This document shows, one piece after another, positions 35,301-48,456 of a DNA stretch of 64,000 nt. Numbering within the stretch: the stretch's first letter is position 1; every line of letters starts with the position of its first letter. Origin of the DNA: Sclerotinia nivalis (taxonomy: Eukaryota > Ascomycota > Leotiomycetes > Helotiales > Sclerotiniaceae); assembly GCA_029531795.1 (NCBI GenBank), contig JAPEIS010000008.1:1488001-1552000 (forward strand). The letters are read 5' to 3'. The translations under genes and the position numbers were made by a program. The notes under the pieces were generated by a model, which had not been told where the DNA came from, ran no database searches, and worked only from the letters and a program-made list of their open reading frames with translations.

Positions 35301-37555
35301 GTTAGGATAGTTAGGATGGTCAGGTTGATATATAATGATTGGATGATTAGGATGGTTAGGATGATCAGGATAATCAGGATGATCAGGATGGTCAGATTGA
35401 TATATAATGATTGGATAGTCAGAATGATTAGGATGATTAAAATAATCAGATTAATATATAGTGATTGGATAATCAGGATAATCAGAATAATCAAAATAAT
35501 CAGAATGATTAGATTGATATATAATGATCGGCTAATAAGAATAATATAAATATAATCAAATCTAAATAATATCATTATATTTTAAATTCAATAATATCCT
35601 TTTGAATAACCTTGCTACTTTTTATATTTTATAAATTTACAATTTTCCTTTCTAATATTTTATTAATCCTTTTTTTTGTATGATTTCGTATTCGAATCAA
35701 ATTCTTTTATATATTATCCTTAATAAAATAAGGATAATTATATATCTCTTTATTATAATTTCCAATCCAATTATATCAAGAAAATATTTAAAATTCATTC
35801 GTAATTGAATAATCTAATTTCAATAACATTATCAATACAACTTCGCTAAATATTAATCCAATTCTAAAAGACATCGATATTATTATTATATATCTAAATT
35901 ATTTAGATTTTAAATTTAGATTATTAATATTTGTATAATTATATTAAAACTTTAATCTTCTATCAAATTTCTATAATATTATTACCTTGTTAAGAAAAAC
36001 AATATCTTCTTTAGAGATTCCAAGAATATAAATTATCTATTAATTTTATTTAGTTTTATTTATAAATTAGAAATAATAAAAATAGTATTTATTAAATATA
36101 AAATTCGAATATCAATATAAAAATAAAATACGAATATTATATAATATAGTTTGGAATTTTGAAAATTGGTTTTATTCTTAAATTCATTAATAGATTTCTT
36201 TATTATAATAAACTTTCCAAAAGATATTATTATCTTTTTGATATATTTGCGAAAAGATTTGTTTATATTATTCCATTATTTAAATTTAATTTTCTTAGTT
36301 ATTTTATAATTAATATATTCAATTTATTCTTTTTTTGTAAATATTATATGATTTTTATTTTCTAATTTGATAATATCTATCAAAAAAGGAAAACTTGTAT
36401 ACAAATGAAAATAATAATATTATTAAGCATTTTCTTTTTTCAAAAGGATATAGTTTTTGAATAATCTAAATTTCATTTGATAAAGAGTTTTTCGTTGATT
36501 ATTTTATATATTATATTTTGTATTTTCTTTTTGTTTTTGTTTTTGTTTTTATATTTAAAACTAATTTTGTTATTTAGATTTATATTAACAAGAAATTTCA
36601 GAATATATATTAAAGGGTAATACAATAATCAGATTTTCCTTAAGAAAATTTGATTTAATAGTAAATCGAAGAGTAATTGCTTTGATGATTAAGAATAGTA
36701 GATCGATATATTTTTTAAAGATTTCTTTATTTAATATATTATCTTTGCTTTTTTGGTTCTATATTTTTCTTAATATTAATATTTTGGTATTATCGAAAGA
36801 TTTTAATATTTTATAATTATTCCAAAATAATGGTTTTATTTTTATTAGATATTCTACGATATTTATTAATTTAAAGATAATCAAAATATTATTTATTAGA
36901 TTATAATAGATATTTTTATATCGTTTTTTTTCGAAGAATAGATTTTTTAAAACTTGAAGAATTATTAATATTATTAAATGTTCTTTATATACTTTATTTT
37001 TTTATAAAATTAAAATAATCAATATAATATATTTGATCTATTAATAGATTAATTTCAAAGTAATAATTATAATTGTATTATCTAGATTTCTTTTTCTTAA
37101 TATATATAAAGAATTCTGAATTGAAATAACTTTTTCTTTTTTTTGAATCTTTCAAAAAACTATTTGTTTATTAAATATAATATAATAATATATATAATAT
37201 AATTATTTTGAAGTTTCAAAGTATATATAGATTTCGATAGATTATATAGATCCTCAAGATCAATATCAAATATTATATTCGATTTAATTGAAGAATTTAT
37301 TATATTTATATTACCTTTAATATTTTTATAAGCTATAATAAATTATATATTCAATAAATTGTTTTTATTAAAGAATTTATATTATTTGTTTATTCAATTA
37401 ATAAGCAAATCGAAAAAAATCAGAATAATATAAATCTTAAAAGATAGTTTGAATTTGAATATTTTGAATATTTTTGTATATAAACAATTCAATCTATATT
37501 ATTTGTATATTTAATAATTTAATAACCTAATCTGATCTTTTATTTGATTATTTGA
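32328..37555. other. A+T desert with a 9-bp minisatellite
   Basis: Long low-complexity frames on the plus strand (about 32340-33060) might be retroelement remnants, but no family motif is visible. The only clear structure is the array at 35231-35530. Nothing else is recognised. Confidence 0.4.
35231..35530. repeat. 9-bp minisatellite with interspersed tatataatgattgga
   Basis: Degenerate ggatgatca/ggatggtca units interrupted about every 60 bases by a tatataatgattgga block, giving a higher-order repeat. Reading frames through it (35105-35575 minus, 35262-35549 plus) are monotonous and not credible genes. Confidence 0.85.
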
Positions 37556-37560
37556 AAGAT

Positions 37561-37815
37561 TGTGACGATGGTCTTAATTCAAGGCATGATAGAATGAATC
37601 AATTAATCTATACTAGAGAATAACAAACTACCGTACCAAATACAATAGAGTTGAGCCTTTTATGGTCCCCTCGGAGGGGACCAAAGCCCTAAGCGAATAC
37701 AGGGTGAAATAAATGAAATAATAACCTGAGGCATTTTGGTCCCTTCGGAGGGGACCAAAATCCGAAAGAATGGCCTAAGGCATTTATGGCATAATAGAAT
37801 AACAGGATCGTCACA
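37561..37815 (+). repeat. Young solo LTR (255 bp)
   Basis: Perfect inverted ends TGTGACGAT / ATCGTCACA and a perfect target duplication aagat at 37556-37560 and 37816-37820. It is G+C-rich and unmutated relative to its surroundings. It contains two copies of a self-complementary tggtcccctcggaggggacca block (about 37660 and 37738). The orientation is arbitrary. The family is different from A, B and C. Confidence 0.85.
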
Positions 37816-37820
37816 AAGAT

Positions 37821-39928
37821 AATCTATAGATTTCTATTGTATATTATTTTATATACAATTAATTGTATATTAAAGATAACAAATAGTATATAATATAAAA
37901 GTTTTTTTTAATTTTATCTTATAAATTTGAAAAGTTGATTTAATATTTAAGTTTTATATTATCAAAATCCGAATAATATTATAAATTTGATAAAATAAAA
38001 AACAATATTTTATTTTATATATTTATATAATAAAATCCGGTTTTTTAATATATCAAAAATAATAAAGGATATTATATATTATAAATAATTTATTATTATT
38101 AAATTATTTAAATTTTTTGTTTTCGAATTATATTTATAATTTTATATTAATAATATTAATGTAAATTTGCTTTTATAATTGTAAATATTCCTCAAAATCG
38201 TTTTTGGATTCGTTTTTCTTTTGTTTCAATTCTTTCTTTTTATCAAATATATTTAAAAGTTTATCTTAGAAATGAATAATTATATTATAATAAAAAATAA
38301 ATTTATAAGGAAAAACAAAAGAATTTAGATATAATATCAAATGATTGTTATTTGATATATTTATTGATTTATAATTATTATTTATAGATTTAAATGAATT
38401 GTTATTTTTGTTATTTATATTACAAAATATATTTCGATTTTGATTTCGATCTTTTTTCTTCTTTTGTTAATTTATTAATCTTTTAATTTGGATTTTCTTT
38501 ATCAATGAAATAATATTCAAATTCTCTTTTTTATTATTAAATTTTCGATTATTTAAAATTGATTTTGAATTGTAATCTGCAAGATTTAAATTATCAGTAT
38601 TTGTTTTTACTAAATTAGAAAAGCTATATTAGAATATTGTTTAATTGATAATATTTATAAATAATAAAAACGAATCTTTAGATTATATTATTAAATCGAT
38701 AATAGATAAATTATTATTATAAATAATTTGAATAATATAATAGAAATCGTTAGAAAACTCGATTTTATCAATTCAGATTTTGATTTTATATCATTTAGAT
38801 CTTTGATAATAAATATATATATTATCAATCTTTCAATATTAAAATTAAATCTAATTCGATTTTTGTTTGGATTTTTAAAAGTATCTTTCAATCTTTAAAA
38901 ATCAAAATCAGGATTTTGTAATTCGATCAATAATATATTGAAAGATTTTTATTGATAAAAAATAATCAAATATTATTTGGAATCTTTATTTGAATTCTAA
39001 TTATAACGAATATATATTGGGATTTTGTTTATTATATTCAAAAGAAAAGAAACTTGATATTTAAGATTAAAATTAGAAAAAAAAAATTGATTTTTTTGAC
39101 AAAAAAAGATTCGATAGAATTTTTATTAATATCCTTTCGATTATTTTTTCGAATTAAATTATTCTTTGTTTGATATATAATATATCGAAAATTATTATTA
39201 ATCTATCTATTATATATAATATTGATATTTTCAAACGAATTTTGAATTTGAATTTCTATACAAATATATTTTCTGAATATTGTTATTAAATATATAAATA
39301 AATTCTTTTTGTATCTAAAATTTAGATTTTTATTTAATATTCGTTTGTAAAACTCAAATTCAATAGAAAATATCTTTTGATATATAATATATTATTTTGT
39401 AAATTAGCTTTAAATGATTTTGAAATTTATAAAAGTAATCGGAATATTGAGATTATTCTTTATATATAGATTTATTAGATATTTTTTATAAAAGTTTTTT
39501 GATTAAAATATAATAATTTCATTTGTAGATTTTGTAAATTTGAAGATTGAATTTGAAATGATTTTGGAATTCCTAATCTAAAAAGAATAAAGAATAAAGT
39601 TTTTTAAAAATATATAATAGTTTAAATATTATTTTAAAAAACAAAATAATACAATAATAGAAAAGGAAAAAAGGGTTATAAATTTGAATAATAAAAATGA
39701 AAAGATTATTTATTTGTTTATATAAGCAAATATATATTATATAATAAAGATAATGATAATAAGAATAGTAAAGAATTATTATTGATAAATAAATAACAAT
39801 AAATAGTAATAGTAATAATAAAAATAAAAATGATAAAGATAATAAGAATAATAAAAATGATAAAAATAATAAAGATAATAAAAATAATAAGAATAGCAAA
39901 GGTGATAAGGATAATAAAGATAGTAAGG

Positions 39929-39963
<35 letters not shown>

Positions 39964-42560
39964 TTGAATTATAATATTTAATAATGAAATAAATAAAGTT
40001 CCAATTAATTTTAATTTCTTTTTAATAATTTCGATTTTGAAGTTTACTTTCAATAATTCTAATTTGAAATTTATTTATAATTGATAAATAATATTATGCT
40101 TTATAATTTATATTGTTTTTATTATTCAATTTCTATTCAAAATATTTGTAGTTTTATTATTTATCAAAACAAATGTATTGCTAAATAATATATTATTCAA
40201 AAATCAATCAATATAGCAAATCTCTTTGAATTCGATTTACAAAATACCAAAAAATATATATCAACAATATTTAGTTAAATTATTATTCTTTCAAAAGCTT
40301 TTAAAGAATCTGTATTAGATTTATTATCAATAATCGAAATTGAAAACGAATTATTGTTTATTCTAAATAAAAGAAATATCGGAAACGGAATTTCATATAC
40401 AAAAGATATACAAGATAATACTTTTAATTGATTTGATAAGAATTTTGAGAATATATCGAATATAAATATAATATTAGATTTTCTTATATCTTAAAGAAAT
40501 ATTGATTAGCAAAATTATCAATAGAATTTCCAACTTCAATAAATATTAACGAAATCAATTTAGAAGAAATAAATGATACAGAATTTGAATCTGTATTTCA
40601 ATTATCAATTCCTTTTGAATTTATCGAATTGTTTTGAAATTAATAATATATAACAAGTAATAATGAAAATCTAAATAACGATATTTAATTAAATGATAAT
40701 AATATTCAAGGATCAATATCCATTTGTATATTAAGTTATATTGAAAAATTTATATTTATAATACAAAAAACAAATCGTATAAATATTTGATATAAATATA
40801 ATTGATTTCGATTTATATCAAGATTTATAGATTCAATTTCTTTTATTAAAAGAGAATCTATAAACTCCTTTTTCGTCAATACAAAATTTTACGATATATT
40901 TTTGATAATTATATATTGGATTTACAAAAGATATTATAAATAACTTTTTGTAAGATCCTTTTCTTAAAAATATAATGGATATCAAAAATTATAACGAATT
41001 TCTTGAAAAGATTATTAATAATTTTTATAGAATTCCGAATGAAAATAATTGATATAAATTAAAGTTCAAAATCGTATAAATCTATTTATTCCCTTACAAA
41101 AGTTTATATATTGAAATGTATTGGATTGTATTCGTTTTCTTTTTGAATATCGATTATTTGCAAAAGAATTAATATAAACTTTAATTTATTAATATAATAA
41201 TCTAAAGAAGAGGATATATAATAAAATATATATAAAGGATTAGTAATGGGAAATATAAATGAAGTTTTTATATAATATAATTATTATATTAATCATTATC
41301 TCAATAAACAAAACTATTATAATGAAATTATAAGGAAATTTAATTGTGTAATCAATCTATATTACTATAGAGAATCGAAATAATGATTTATATCGACAAT
41401 AGAAAGTTCCAAATAAACTATTTTTTGGTTTTTTTTAATTATTAAAAAATTGATTAAAATAATAAATTAAGAAATTGCTAAGAATATAAAGATTTAATTA
41501 TATTATATATTTATAAAGATAATATTAATCTATTTATTATCCTTTTCCTTAATTGAAAAATTATATATATTAATTTCTCAAAAGTATTCGAGAAATTTGC
41601 AAAATCTAAATCATTTATATATTATATTAATAAGAATATTTACTAATATTATTTAATACTAATTAATATTATTATCGATTATAAAGAACAAACTTTGATT
41701 ATTGATATTAAAATTGATATATAATATATCATTTGTTAAATCTCATTATCAATTTAAAAGAATCTTTCTAAAAGATATCCTTTTTAAATATACAATCAAA
41801 TATAAAACCAAATCAATAAATAGTAATAAAATAATATTGAAAAACAAAATAAGAATTAAGTTTATAAAACTTTCAATTTTGTATAACAATATTTATTCAT
41901 CAATATTTATGAATATATAACAATTGATATACTTTATCAAATTCCAAAAAAAGTTAATTTCAGATTTATTTATCTAATTATGAACTCTCTTTATCGATTT
42001 ATATCCAAAAGTATATCAAATCAAAATTCGATTGAAGAAAAAACAATAAAGAATCAAAAATACAAATATTCTATCTTTTGAAGATAATTTTAAAATTAAA
42101 AAATTCGATATTAGATTTCAATAAATTTCTTATTTTATTAATTTAAGTATTTCTTATATTTTAATCAAATTGTATAATAAATTAAAGGAAAGAAGAAAGA
42201 TATTATATAGATTTTTTTTTCTATAATAATACCTTTTTTTAGAAAAAATTATTTTAATTATATTAATATATATTAAAATTATAATAGATTTTACAATACA
42301 GACTTTTATATAAATTTAAAATATATAAAAAAACTTTTTTTCTTTTATTTTATATATAATAAAAGTATTTAGATATTTTTAATAATAAATTTTTTAAAAA
42401 AATTATTTTAGTTAAAATAGAGAGTTATAAATAAATTAAAAGTATTAATAAAGAAGAAAATTTCAAGTTTAAATTTAGAATTGTCAAAACAATGAATATT
42501 ATAATATAAATTCTTCGAAATCCATTTCGATCAATAATCAATATTAAATTTCTTTTACAT
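37821..42560. other. A+T desert, no assigned gene
   Basis: ORFs at 39573-40053 derive from ataata/aataag runs. The plus-strand frames at 40300-41920 have no motif I can name. I see no LTR, TIR or target duplicate here. Confidence 0.4.
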
Positions 42561-43540
42561 TTTATATTTAAAATGATTCAATGGAATTAGATACAATTAA
42601 AGTTTAGAAATAGATTGAATAAGAACAAAAACACTTTCAAACTCTTTATCATTTTTGTAAACAATATAGTTATCAAGTATACAAATATAAAGTAAAAAAA
42701 CAAATTGACATATTAAAAAATACAAATAAATATAAAAGAATTCTTTATATTAATATTTTATAATAAAATAAATATTAAATACAATATCAAAATCAAATCA
42801 ATAAATACAATATCAAAATCAGAATCAATAATACTATTTTAATAATTTAACAAATTATAATAATCGATAACAAAATAATTATCAAACTCAATCTTATACT
42901 CAACAAAATCATTTTTATTATTTAAGTAATTATAATAGTTATCAACAAAATAATCCTTAAAATAATTATCAACAATAATATCTTAATATATTCTATAGTT
43001 GTATCGAAAAGAAATCATTAATATTATCAGAAAATATTTTCAATATATTTATTAATAATAATACTTTAATATTATTTATTTTAATTTAAGATCATTAAAG
43101 AAAAATCTAATCTTTATAATAAGTTATTTATAAAGATCATTAAAAAATAAAGAATGGATTCAATAAATAATAGATAGCAAAAAACCTTTACAATTTAATT
43201 TTATAAGTAGCAAATCTTTACTTGTTCAAATTATTATATTTTTTATATATACTTTTCCTTTTTATATAATTAATTTAATTAATAATAGATATTTAAGAAA
43301 AGTGTTTGTTAATTATTCTTTTATTGAACTATATAATATTCTTATATCATTATTATTATATTGATATCAATTTTACTTAATAGATAAAAGTATTATAAAT
43401 ATAATCATTGAATATTTTATAATAAATATAACAATAAAACAATATAAAGAAATTTGGTTTTTCTTTATTATAAAGTTTTCAGAAAAAACATTTGTTATCT
43501 TCAATCTATTATAATTATAATATTATAATTTATATATAAA
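42560..43540 (+). pseudogene. gypsy A2: gag C-terminal part and protease
   Basis: A Gln/Asn-rich gag tail (about 42770-43000) is followed near 43180-43500 by a peptide closely matching the protease ORF of copy A1, for example L-Q-F-N-S-I...S-K-S-L at the same spacing. DNA homology to A1 stops near 43540 (A1 position about 1440) and resumes near 48930 (A1 about 2000). Decay exceeds that of A1. Confidence 0.6.
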
Positions 43541-43640
43541 CGAGTTTTGTCTTCGGCCCTTTCGGGTCTAAAAATAACTACGGTGAGCCTTCAGCGAACC
43601 CGTTGTTATTTTTCATACCCTTTAGGATTTACATCGTAAT
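43541..43640. repeat. G+C islet with a long hairpin
   Basis: In a very A+T-rich setting this segment contains an inverted repeat aaaaataac-t-acgg ... ccgttgttattttt (stem about 14 bp) next to a second small hairpin ggccctttcgggtc. It begins exactly where gypsy A2 is broken, so it may be an inserted element's terminus. Confidence 0.5.
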
Positions 43641-44233
43641 TCGTACTATGCAACTTATCAGATCTTCATTATATAAAAGAATTTATCTTTCTATTAATCA
43701 AATGAAATTGTACTTTTATTTGGTATCTAAAATATAAAAATTTGTATTTCCATCTAAACCTTATCCAATTTTGTGAAAAAAAAAAAAAAAATTTTTATTC
43801 TTGTTCATTAATTATTCTTAAATAATATAGAAAAGAATCTATCAAAATATTTCTAAATCAACATTTTTTTCTCAATTTGAAGATTAGTATCATTTGCTGT
43901 ATAATAATGTTAGATATTATAAATCTTATTAGAAGTATAAAATAAAAAAAGTTAATCAAAGATATTCATACTGATACAATATATACAAATAAAATCATAA
44001 ATATATCGTGTAAGATCTTTTAATTGATTAAAAACAATATTGATTTCAGATATCCTTTAAATAATACAATTATTCAAATAAATACTCTTGAATTTTATCA
44101 ATATAATTTAGAATTTATCAATATAAACGGATTCCATCTGAGAACAATTAAATTGAGAAAAAGAATTCTTTATTATTCAAAAATATAAGACTTTTATTAA
44201 AATCCAATATATTATACAATATTAGTTTTATAT

Positions 44234-44827
44234 TTAGAATATTAAGATAATAAATTTATTCAAAATAATTTTTTTTAAAACAGATATTGAAGATTTAATA
44301 TCATTTGTAATAGTATTAAAAACAATATAATTTTGAGTAACAAAGGAAAATAAAATCTCGATAAGTTTATTTTCGTTGTGATCGATGAAATCGATTATTT
44401 TGGTAGGAGGGGTGGGGGTAGTAAGGGTAGGGGTAGTAAGGGTAAAGGCGATAGGGGTAGGATCGATATCTTTATTATTATTATTTTTAATGAGATCGAT
44501 TATGAGAGGTATAGTATAGCGAAAGGGAGTAATAAAGCAAAAAAGGATAATAAAATAAAAAGGAATAGTAATGTTATATTTTTGTTTAATAATCGAAACA
44601 ATAACAACAATAGATCTTGTTTCGATTAAAGCGGTAGTAATAGTAGTAATAGCGATAATAGACTTTATCTCAATTGAAACAATAGTGGTAACAATAGGCT
44701 CTACCTTAATTGAAGTAACGATAGCGATAATAAACTTTTGAATTGGTATAAAAGGGATGGTAATATATTCTTGTTTAATAAAAGTAAGGCTTAATATATA
44801 TAAATCTTGGGTTATTATATTAAACAA
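44234..44827 (-). CDS. Unrecognised 197-codon ORF, low complexity
   Basis: The longest uninterrupted frame in the window. It begins with an Ile/Thr/Val-rich repetitive half, then a Thr-Pro-rich stretch (from the G-rich block 44396-44470 on the other strand), and ends in a more ordinary, charged segment (D-H-N-E-N-K-L-I-E-I-L...). It lies beyond the end of the Helitron helicase, same strand. It could be a retrotransposon gag N-terminus or simply a frame kept open by trinucleotide-like repeats. I do not assign a function. Confidence 0.25.
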   Translation of the reverse strand: MFNIITQDLYILSLTFIKQEYITIPFIPIQKFIIAIVTSIKVEPIVTTIVSIEIKSIIAITTITTALIETRSIVVIVSIIKQKYNITIPFYFIILFCFITPFRYTIPLIIDLIKNNNNKDIDPTPIAFTLTTPTLTTPTPPTKIIDFIDHNENKLIEILFSFVTQNYIVFNTITNDIKSSISVLKKIILNKFIILIF

Positions 44828-45159
44828 AAATAAGGTTTTGATGATAAATAGATTTGGGTATATAATTTAAATATCAATAGAAATGAATAGAAATTGAAAA
44901 GAAAAAGAAAAAAAAAGCAAAAAAAGAAAAGTGTAAGTAATATACTCTATATTTATTGAATTACTTTTTCGATATTGATTATATAAAATATTTATTCGAT
45001 AGGTATATGTATATTATTAAAAATTCAATTGGATGATATAAGAATAAATAAGGTTTATATTAGGAAACTTCTTTGGAAAATATTTAAATTTGTTATATTA
45101 ATCATTAATATCTTTTAATACTTTTGATTATATAATATTATCTATTTTTTTTAATTTAT

Positions 45160-46640
45160 TATCATTATTTAAAAGTAATAATATATAAAGATATTGTAAA
45201 TCTTTATTTCGAATTATTATTATATAAAATTGATTATGATTAAAACAAGGATTTCTCAAATCCATTTCAATATACTTAAACCCTTGATCCTAGGATTTGT
45301 TTATCGTTATTATAAAGTATACTTTTAAAAGGAATTGTTTGTATTTGAATATAAATAACAATTCCCTTAGTAGAATTGAAATAGTGATCCGAAGGATATA
45401 TTTTATAATATTATAAAAATCATTATTTAGAAGTATTACTTTTAATATATATATTTGGATATTAATAACAATCATCCTTGAATTATTATATAATTTTTGA
45501 TATAAATGAATATTGTGTAAATATATTATAAGTATATCTATTTTGATCTTTATAATTGCTAATAGAAATCCAAGTAGATCTATAATCTAAAAATTCTTTA
45601 TAAATTGTTATCATCTATTTTCTTCACCATCTCCATTTGGATCCTTCTGAATATCAAATGAGAATAGTATTTTGTATTCTTCTGATATTTGATTAATAAT
45701 TGATTTATTGATATCAATAATAATAATATTCTTAATTGTGATAATATAATGATTTTTATATAATGAGTTTCTATATTTATACAATCCAGAGATAAATATA
45801 TCCTTGAGATAAATTCTGTTGATAAGGATTTTAAATATATATAATTTTTGAATATAATCTAGAAAATAATAACATCCGATATTAGTTTGCTTATATATTA
45901 TTTTCGAAATCCAATTTTTGAATTGAATAATTATTTTCGATTACTTTTTCTAGTTTATATCCCTTATTTATATATTTCTATATAGATTGAATCGTTCAAA
46001 TGAAGACTATATCCAATTATTTCAAAGATATATTCGAATAATATCATATTTGGATCCTTTAGGAATAATAGATAATGTTTGAGCAAAATCTTTATTAAAA
46101 ATGATGGGTTTTTTATTTATAAAAAATATATTAGAATCTTATTATTCAAAATCAAGGATATCGTAGAATAACTAATATATTAGCTCAAAACAATACTTGT
46201 TTTGTATAATTACTTCATCTCAAATGATTAAAAAATATTTTTTCAATATTACAATATCTTTACTTTGTTTTTTTATTGAATTGATAATATTTGCTTTCAA
46301 TTCAATCGAAATACCAAATCTAGAATATAAAGTATTATCTTCAGATAATAAAAAAGCTACAATTCCTATTAATGTTATACAGTTATACAAAGAATTGATA
46401 ATCCTTGATTGTAATAATAATGATATAAAACAATATAGAAATATATTTTATTACAATTTTTAGGATCTTATAAATAGAAATATATTATTGTAGAATCTTC
46501 CTTAATAGTATAGGTAATAATATCAAATATATTTCGTTGATTTATATTTAACATTAAGAAAAGCTTATCAAACTTTTCATATTCTTCCTCAACGATATAT
46601 TGATTATTTGGATCTTTATTATATCCTCAATTATATTGAA
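45160..46640 (-). pseudogene. Helitron Pif1-like helicase part
   Basis: The minus strand reads L-N-I-N-Q-R-N-I-F-D (start of the helicase), a Walker B region I-I-stop-D-E near 46220 (stop where Trp is usual), then F-A-Q-T-L-S-I-I-P-K-G-S near 46050-46090, matching G-D-F-R-Q-T-L-P-V-I-P-K-G-S. ORF 45290-45475 ends in I-T-I-N-K-S, the late helicase motif. Walker A is not readable. Helicase function is lost. Confidence 0.8.
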
Positions 46641-47159
46641 ATATAGAAAAATTATTATCCTTTAATATCATTTGAGAATTGTTTTCTACTATACCAATTT
46701 GAATAAGGAATAGAATATAATCCTCAATAAAATTAACCAAATCTAAAGGGAACTATATATTTCATCTAACTATATCTCTAATCAAATTAGCATTTGCAAA
46801 ATCTGTTTTGAATTTGATCTAAATATCTAATAGATCAACGATAAATTTGTTTTTAAAAGCTATAATAAATATTTCCTGTAACTAATTTGCTGATTGAAAC
46901 CCCTTTACTTTATTAAAAGTATTTTTCTATTCTTGATTATTTTCAGTAATTTTATATACAATACAATTTATATAAAAGATAGAGTATTCAATATTATTAT
47001 ATATTCGTAAATCCTTGTAATATATTGCTTTTAGAAAGATAATGAATAGATATCGAAGATAACACTTTTTTTGGAAAACATATTTGTATTATATATATAT
47101 TTAATAGTTTTTGCGGATTGATTAGCTAATAGAACATTACTTCTCATCTTTCTTATCTT

Positions 47160-48370
47160 TCAAGATTTAGAAGTAGTATCCCATATAGTATATTCAGGGA
47201 AATTGGGATACAATATATCAGAAAGATCTATATATATTTATTCCTCTATTTTATTAATAATATAAGTTTGCTCTTTAAAATACAAATGATTTTTGTTATA
47301 TTTAAACCATTCTAATAATGTTATACGACTGATCTCCATTTGTTGTATTAACTTTTCTGGCAGGATATCACCAAAATAGATTGTTTGTTGGCCTTCTTTA
47401 TGAATAGATAATTTTGTCATCGAGGAATAATATTAATGAGTATTATATTCTATTAATCATTAATATACTTCAAAAATATTAATATAACAATCCGAAAGAT
47501 GTTGATAGATTTCGTTATTTGTTAATAGATTATTTATATTTAAAGTAGCTCTATTTATATTTTTAAAAGTATATTTATAAATATATTTGATAGTAGAAAT
47601 AATAGTATATACTTCTATATTGATATAAGCTTTGTATTTTATAAAAAGAAATGGATTATAAGGGATTATCTATAAATTATCTATTTCAATCTCCTTATTA
47701 ATAATAGACTATAACTTTCTGATCTTTTATAACAAATCAGCTGAATGACGATATTGCGGATATATATTTTTATTGTTTGGGATAAACATTATTTCCTGAA
47801 AGGCTTTAGAAAACTTTTTGAAGTAAACAAGTATATCGATTTTATCCTTAGTAAATATATATAATGTTTTAGGATTATGATTTCTACAAGGTTTGTGAAT
47901 TATATGCTTTTTTATTAATGCAATTAATTTATCAATAGAATTCAATTCCGGAAAAGGAAATTCGGCTAAAATAATTCTATTCATTAATTCTGATTTATTA
48001 TAGAAATGTTTGGATTGTTGTATATTAGGAAGTAAGTATATGTGTGGAAGTCTTTGTTTCTGGTATTCAATGGTTATAATATGATTAAGATATTTATCAA
48101 AAATATCATTTGGTTTTTTGAGATCCTTAATTATAGCTTTAACTTTTTGCCAAAACATTCACGTTACGACATCTGGACGGTCTTGAGCAATTTGATCAGG
48201 CAAAAGTTGTTTTTGAATTTCAGGTTAATTGGTATTATATATAAATGTAATAAAAATGGAGGGTTTATTAGTCTTTTGTATTATCGTTATAGTATTTTGA
48301 TATATTTGTTATATGAATCTTTCCTTTTCAAGATGAGAAAATGGTAATATAATTTGTTTTTCAAGTATAT
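47160..48370 (-). pseudogene. Helitron Rep (HUH endonuclease) part
   Basis: Rep nicks DNA for rolling-circle transposition. From about 48360 the minus strand reads S-I-F-I-T-F, E-I-Q-K-Q-L-L-P, I-A-Q-D-R-P-D-V-V, then (ORF 47727-48158) F-W-Q-K-V-K and E-Y-Q-K-Q-R-L-P-H-I-Y-L-L. The last is the HUH site: His at 48042-48044 is kept, the second His (48036-48038) is Tyr. H-K-P-C-R-N-H-N-P follows. ORF 47238-47420 carries Q-Q-T-I-Y-F-G-D, a typical post-Rep Helitron motif. Confidence 0.85.
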
Positions 48371-48456
48371 TAGTATTAGTATTTCCAGCCCTAAATATAT
48401 CTACTAAATTATAATAAATATCAGATTTCAATTTGTTTTAGTTATTTCTAATATAT

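Larger units (their letters stand above)
45160..48370 (-). mobile_element. Helitron relic (Rep-helicase)
   Basis: Minus-strand Rep and Pif1-like helicase segments in the right order: late Rep at 47727-48360, Rep/helicase linker at 47160-47420, helicase at 45160-46640. The 5' end is cut by the Fot1/pogo-like piece at 48457. The 3' end is not certain; it could reach the hairpin islet at 43541-43640. The whole block splits gypsy A2. Confidence 0.8.

Noticed and set aside
35105..35575. 156-codon minus ORF and 95-codon plus ORF
   Set aside because: Both run through the 9-bp array; simultaneous open frames on both strands are expected from such repeats.
39573..40053. Hydrophobic 108- and 111-codon ORFs that look like membrane proteins
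   Set aside because: They derive from aataag/taataa low-complexity DNA in three-base phase, not from a gene.
48042..48347. Plus-strand 101-codon ORF
   Set aside because: Antisense to the Helitron Rep coding frame, which is clearly the real one.
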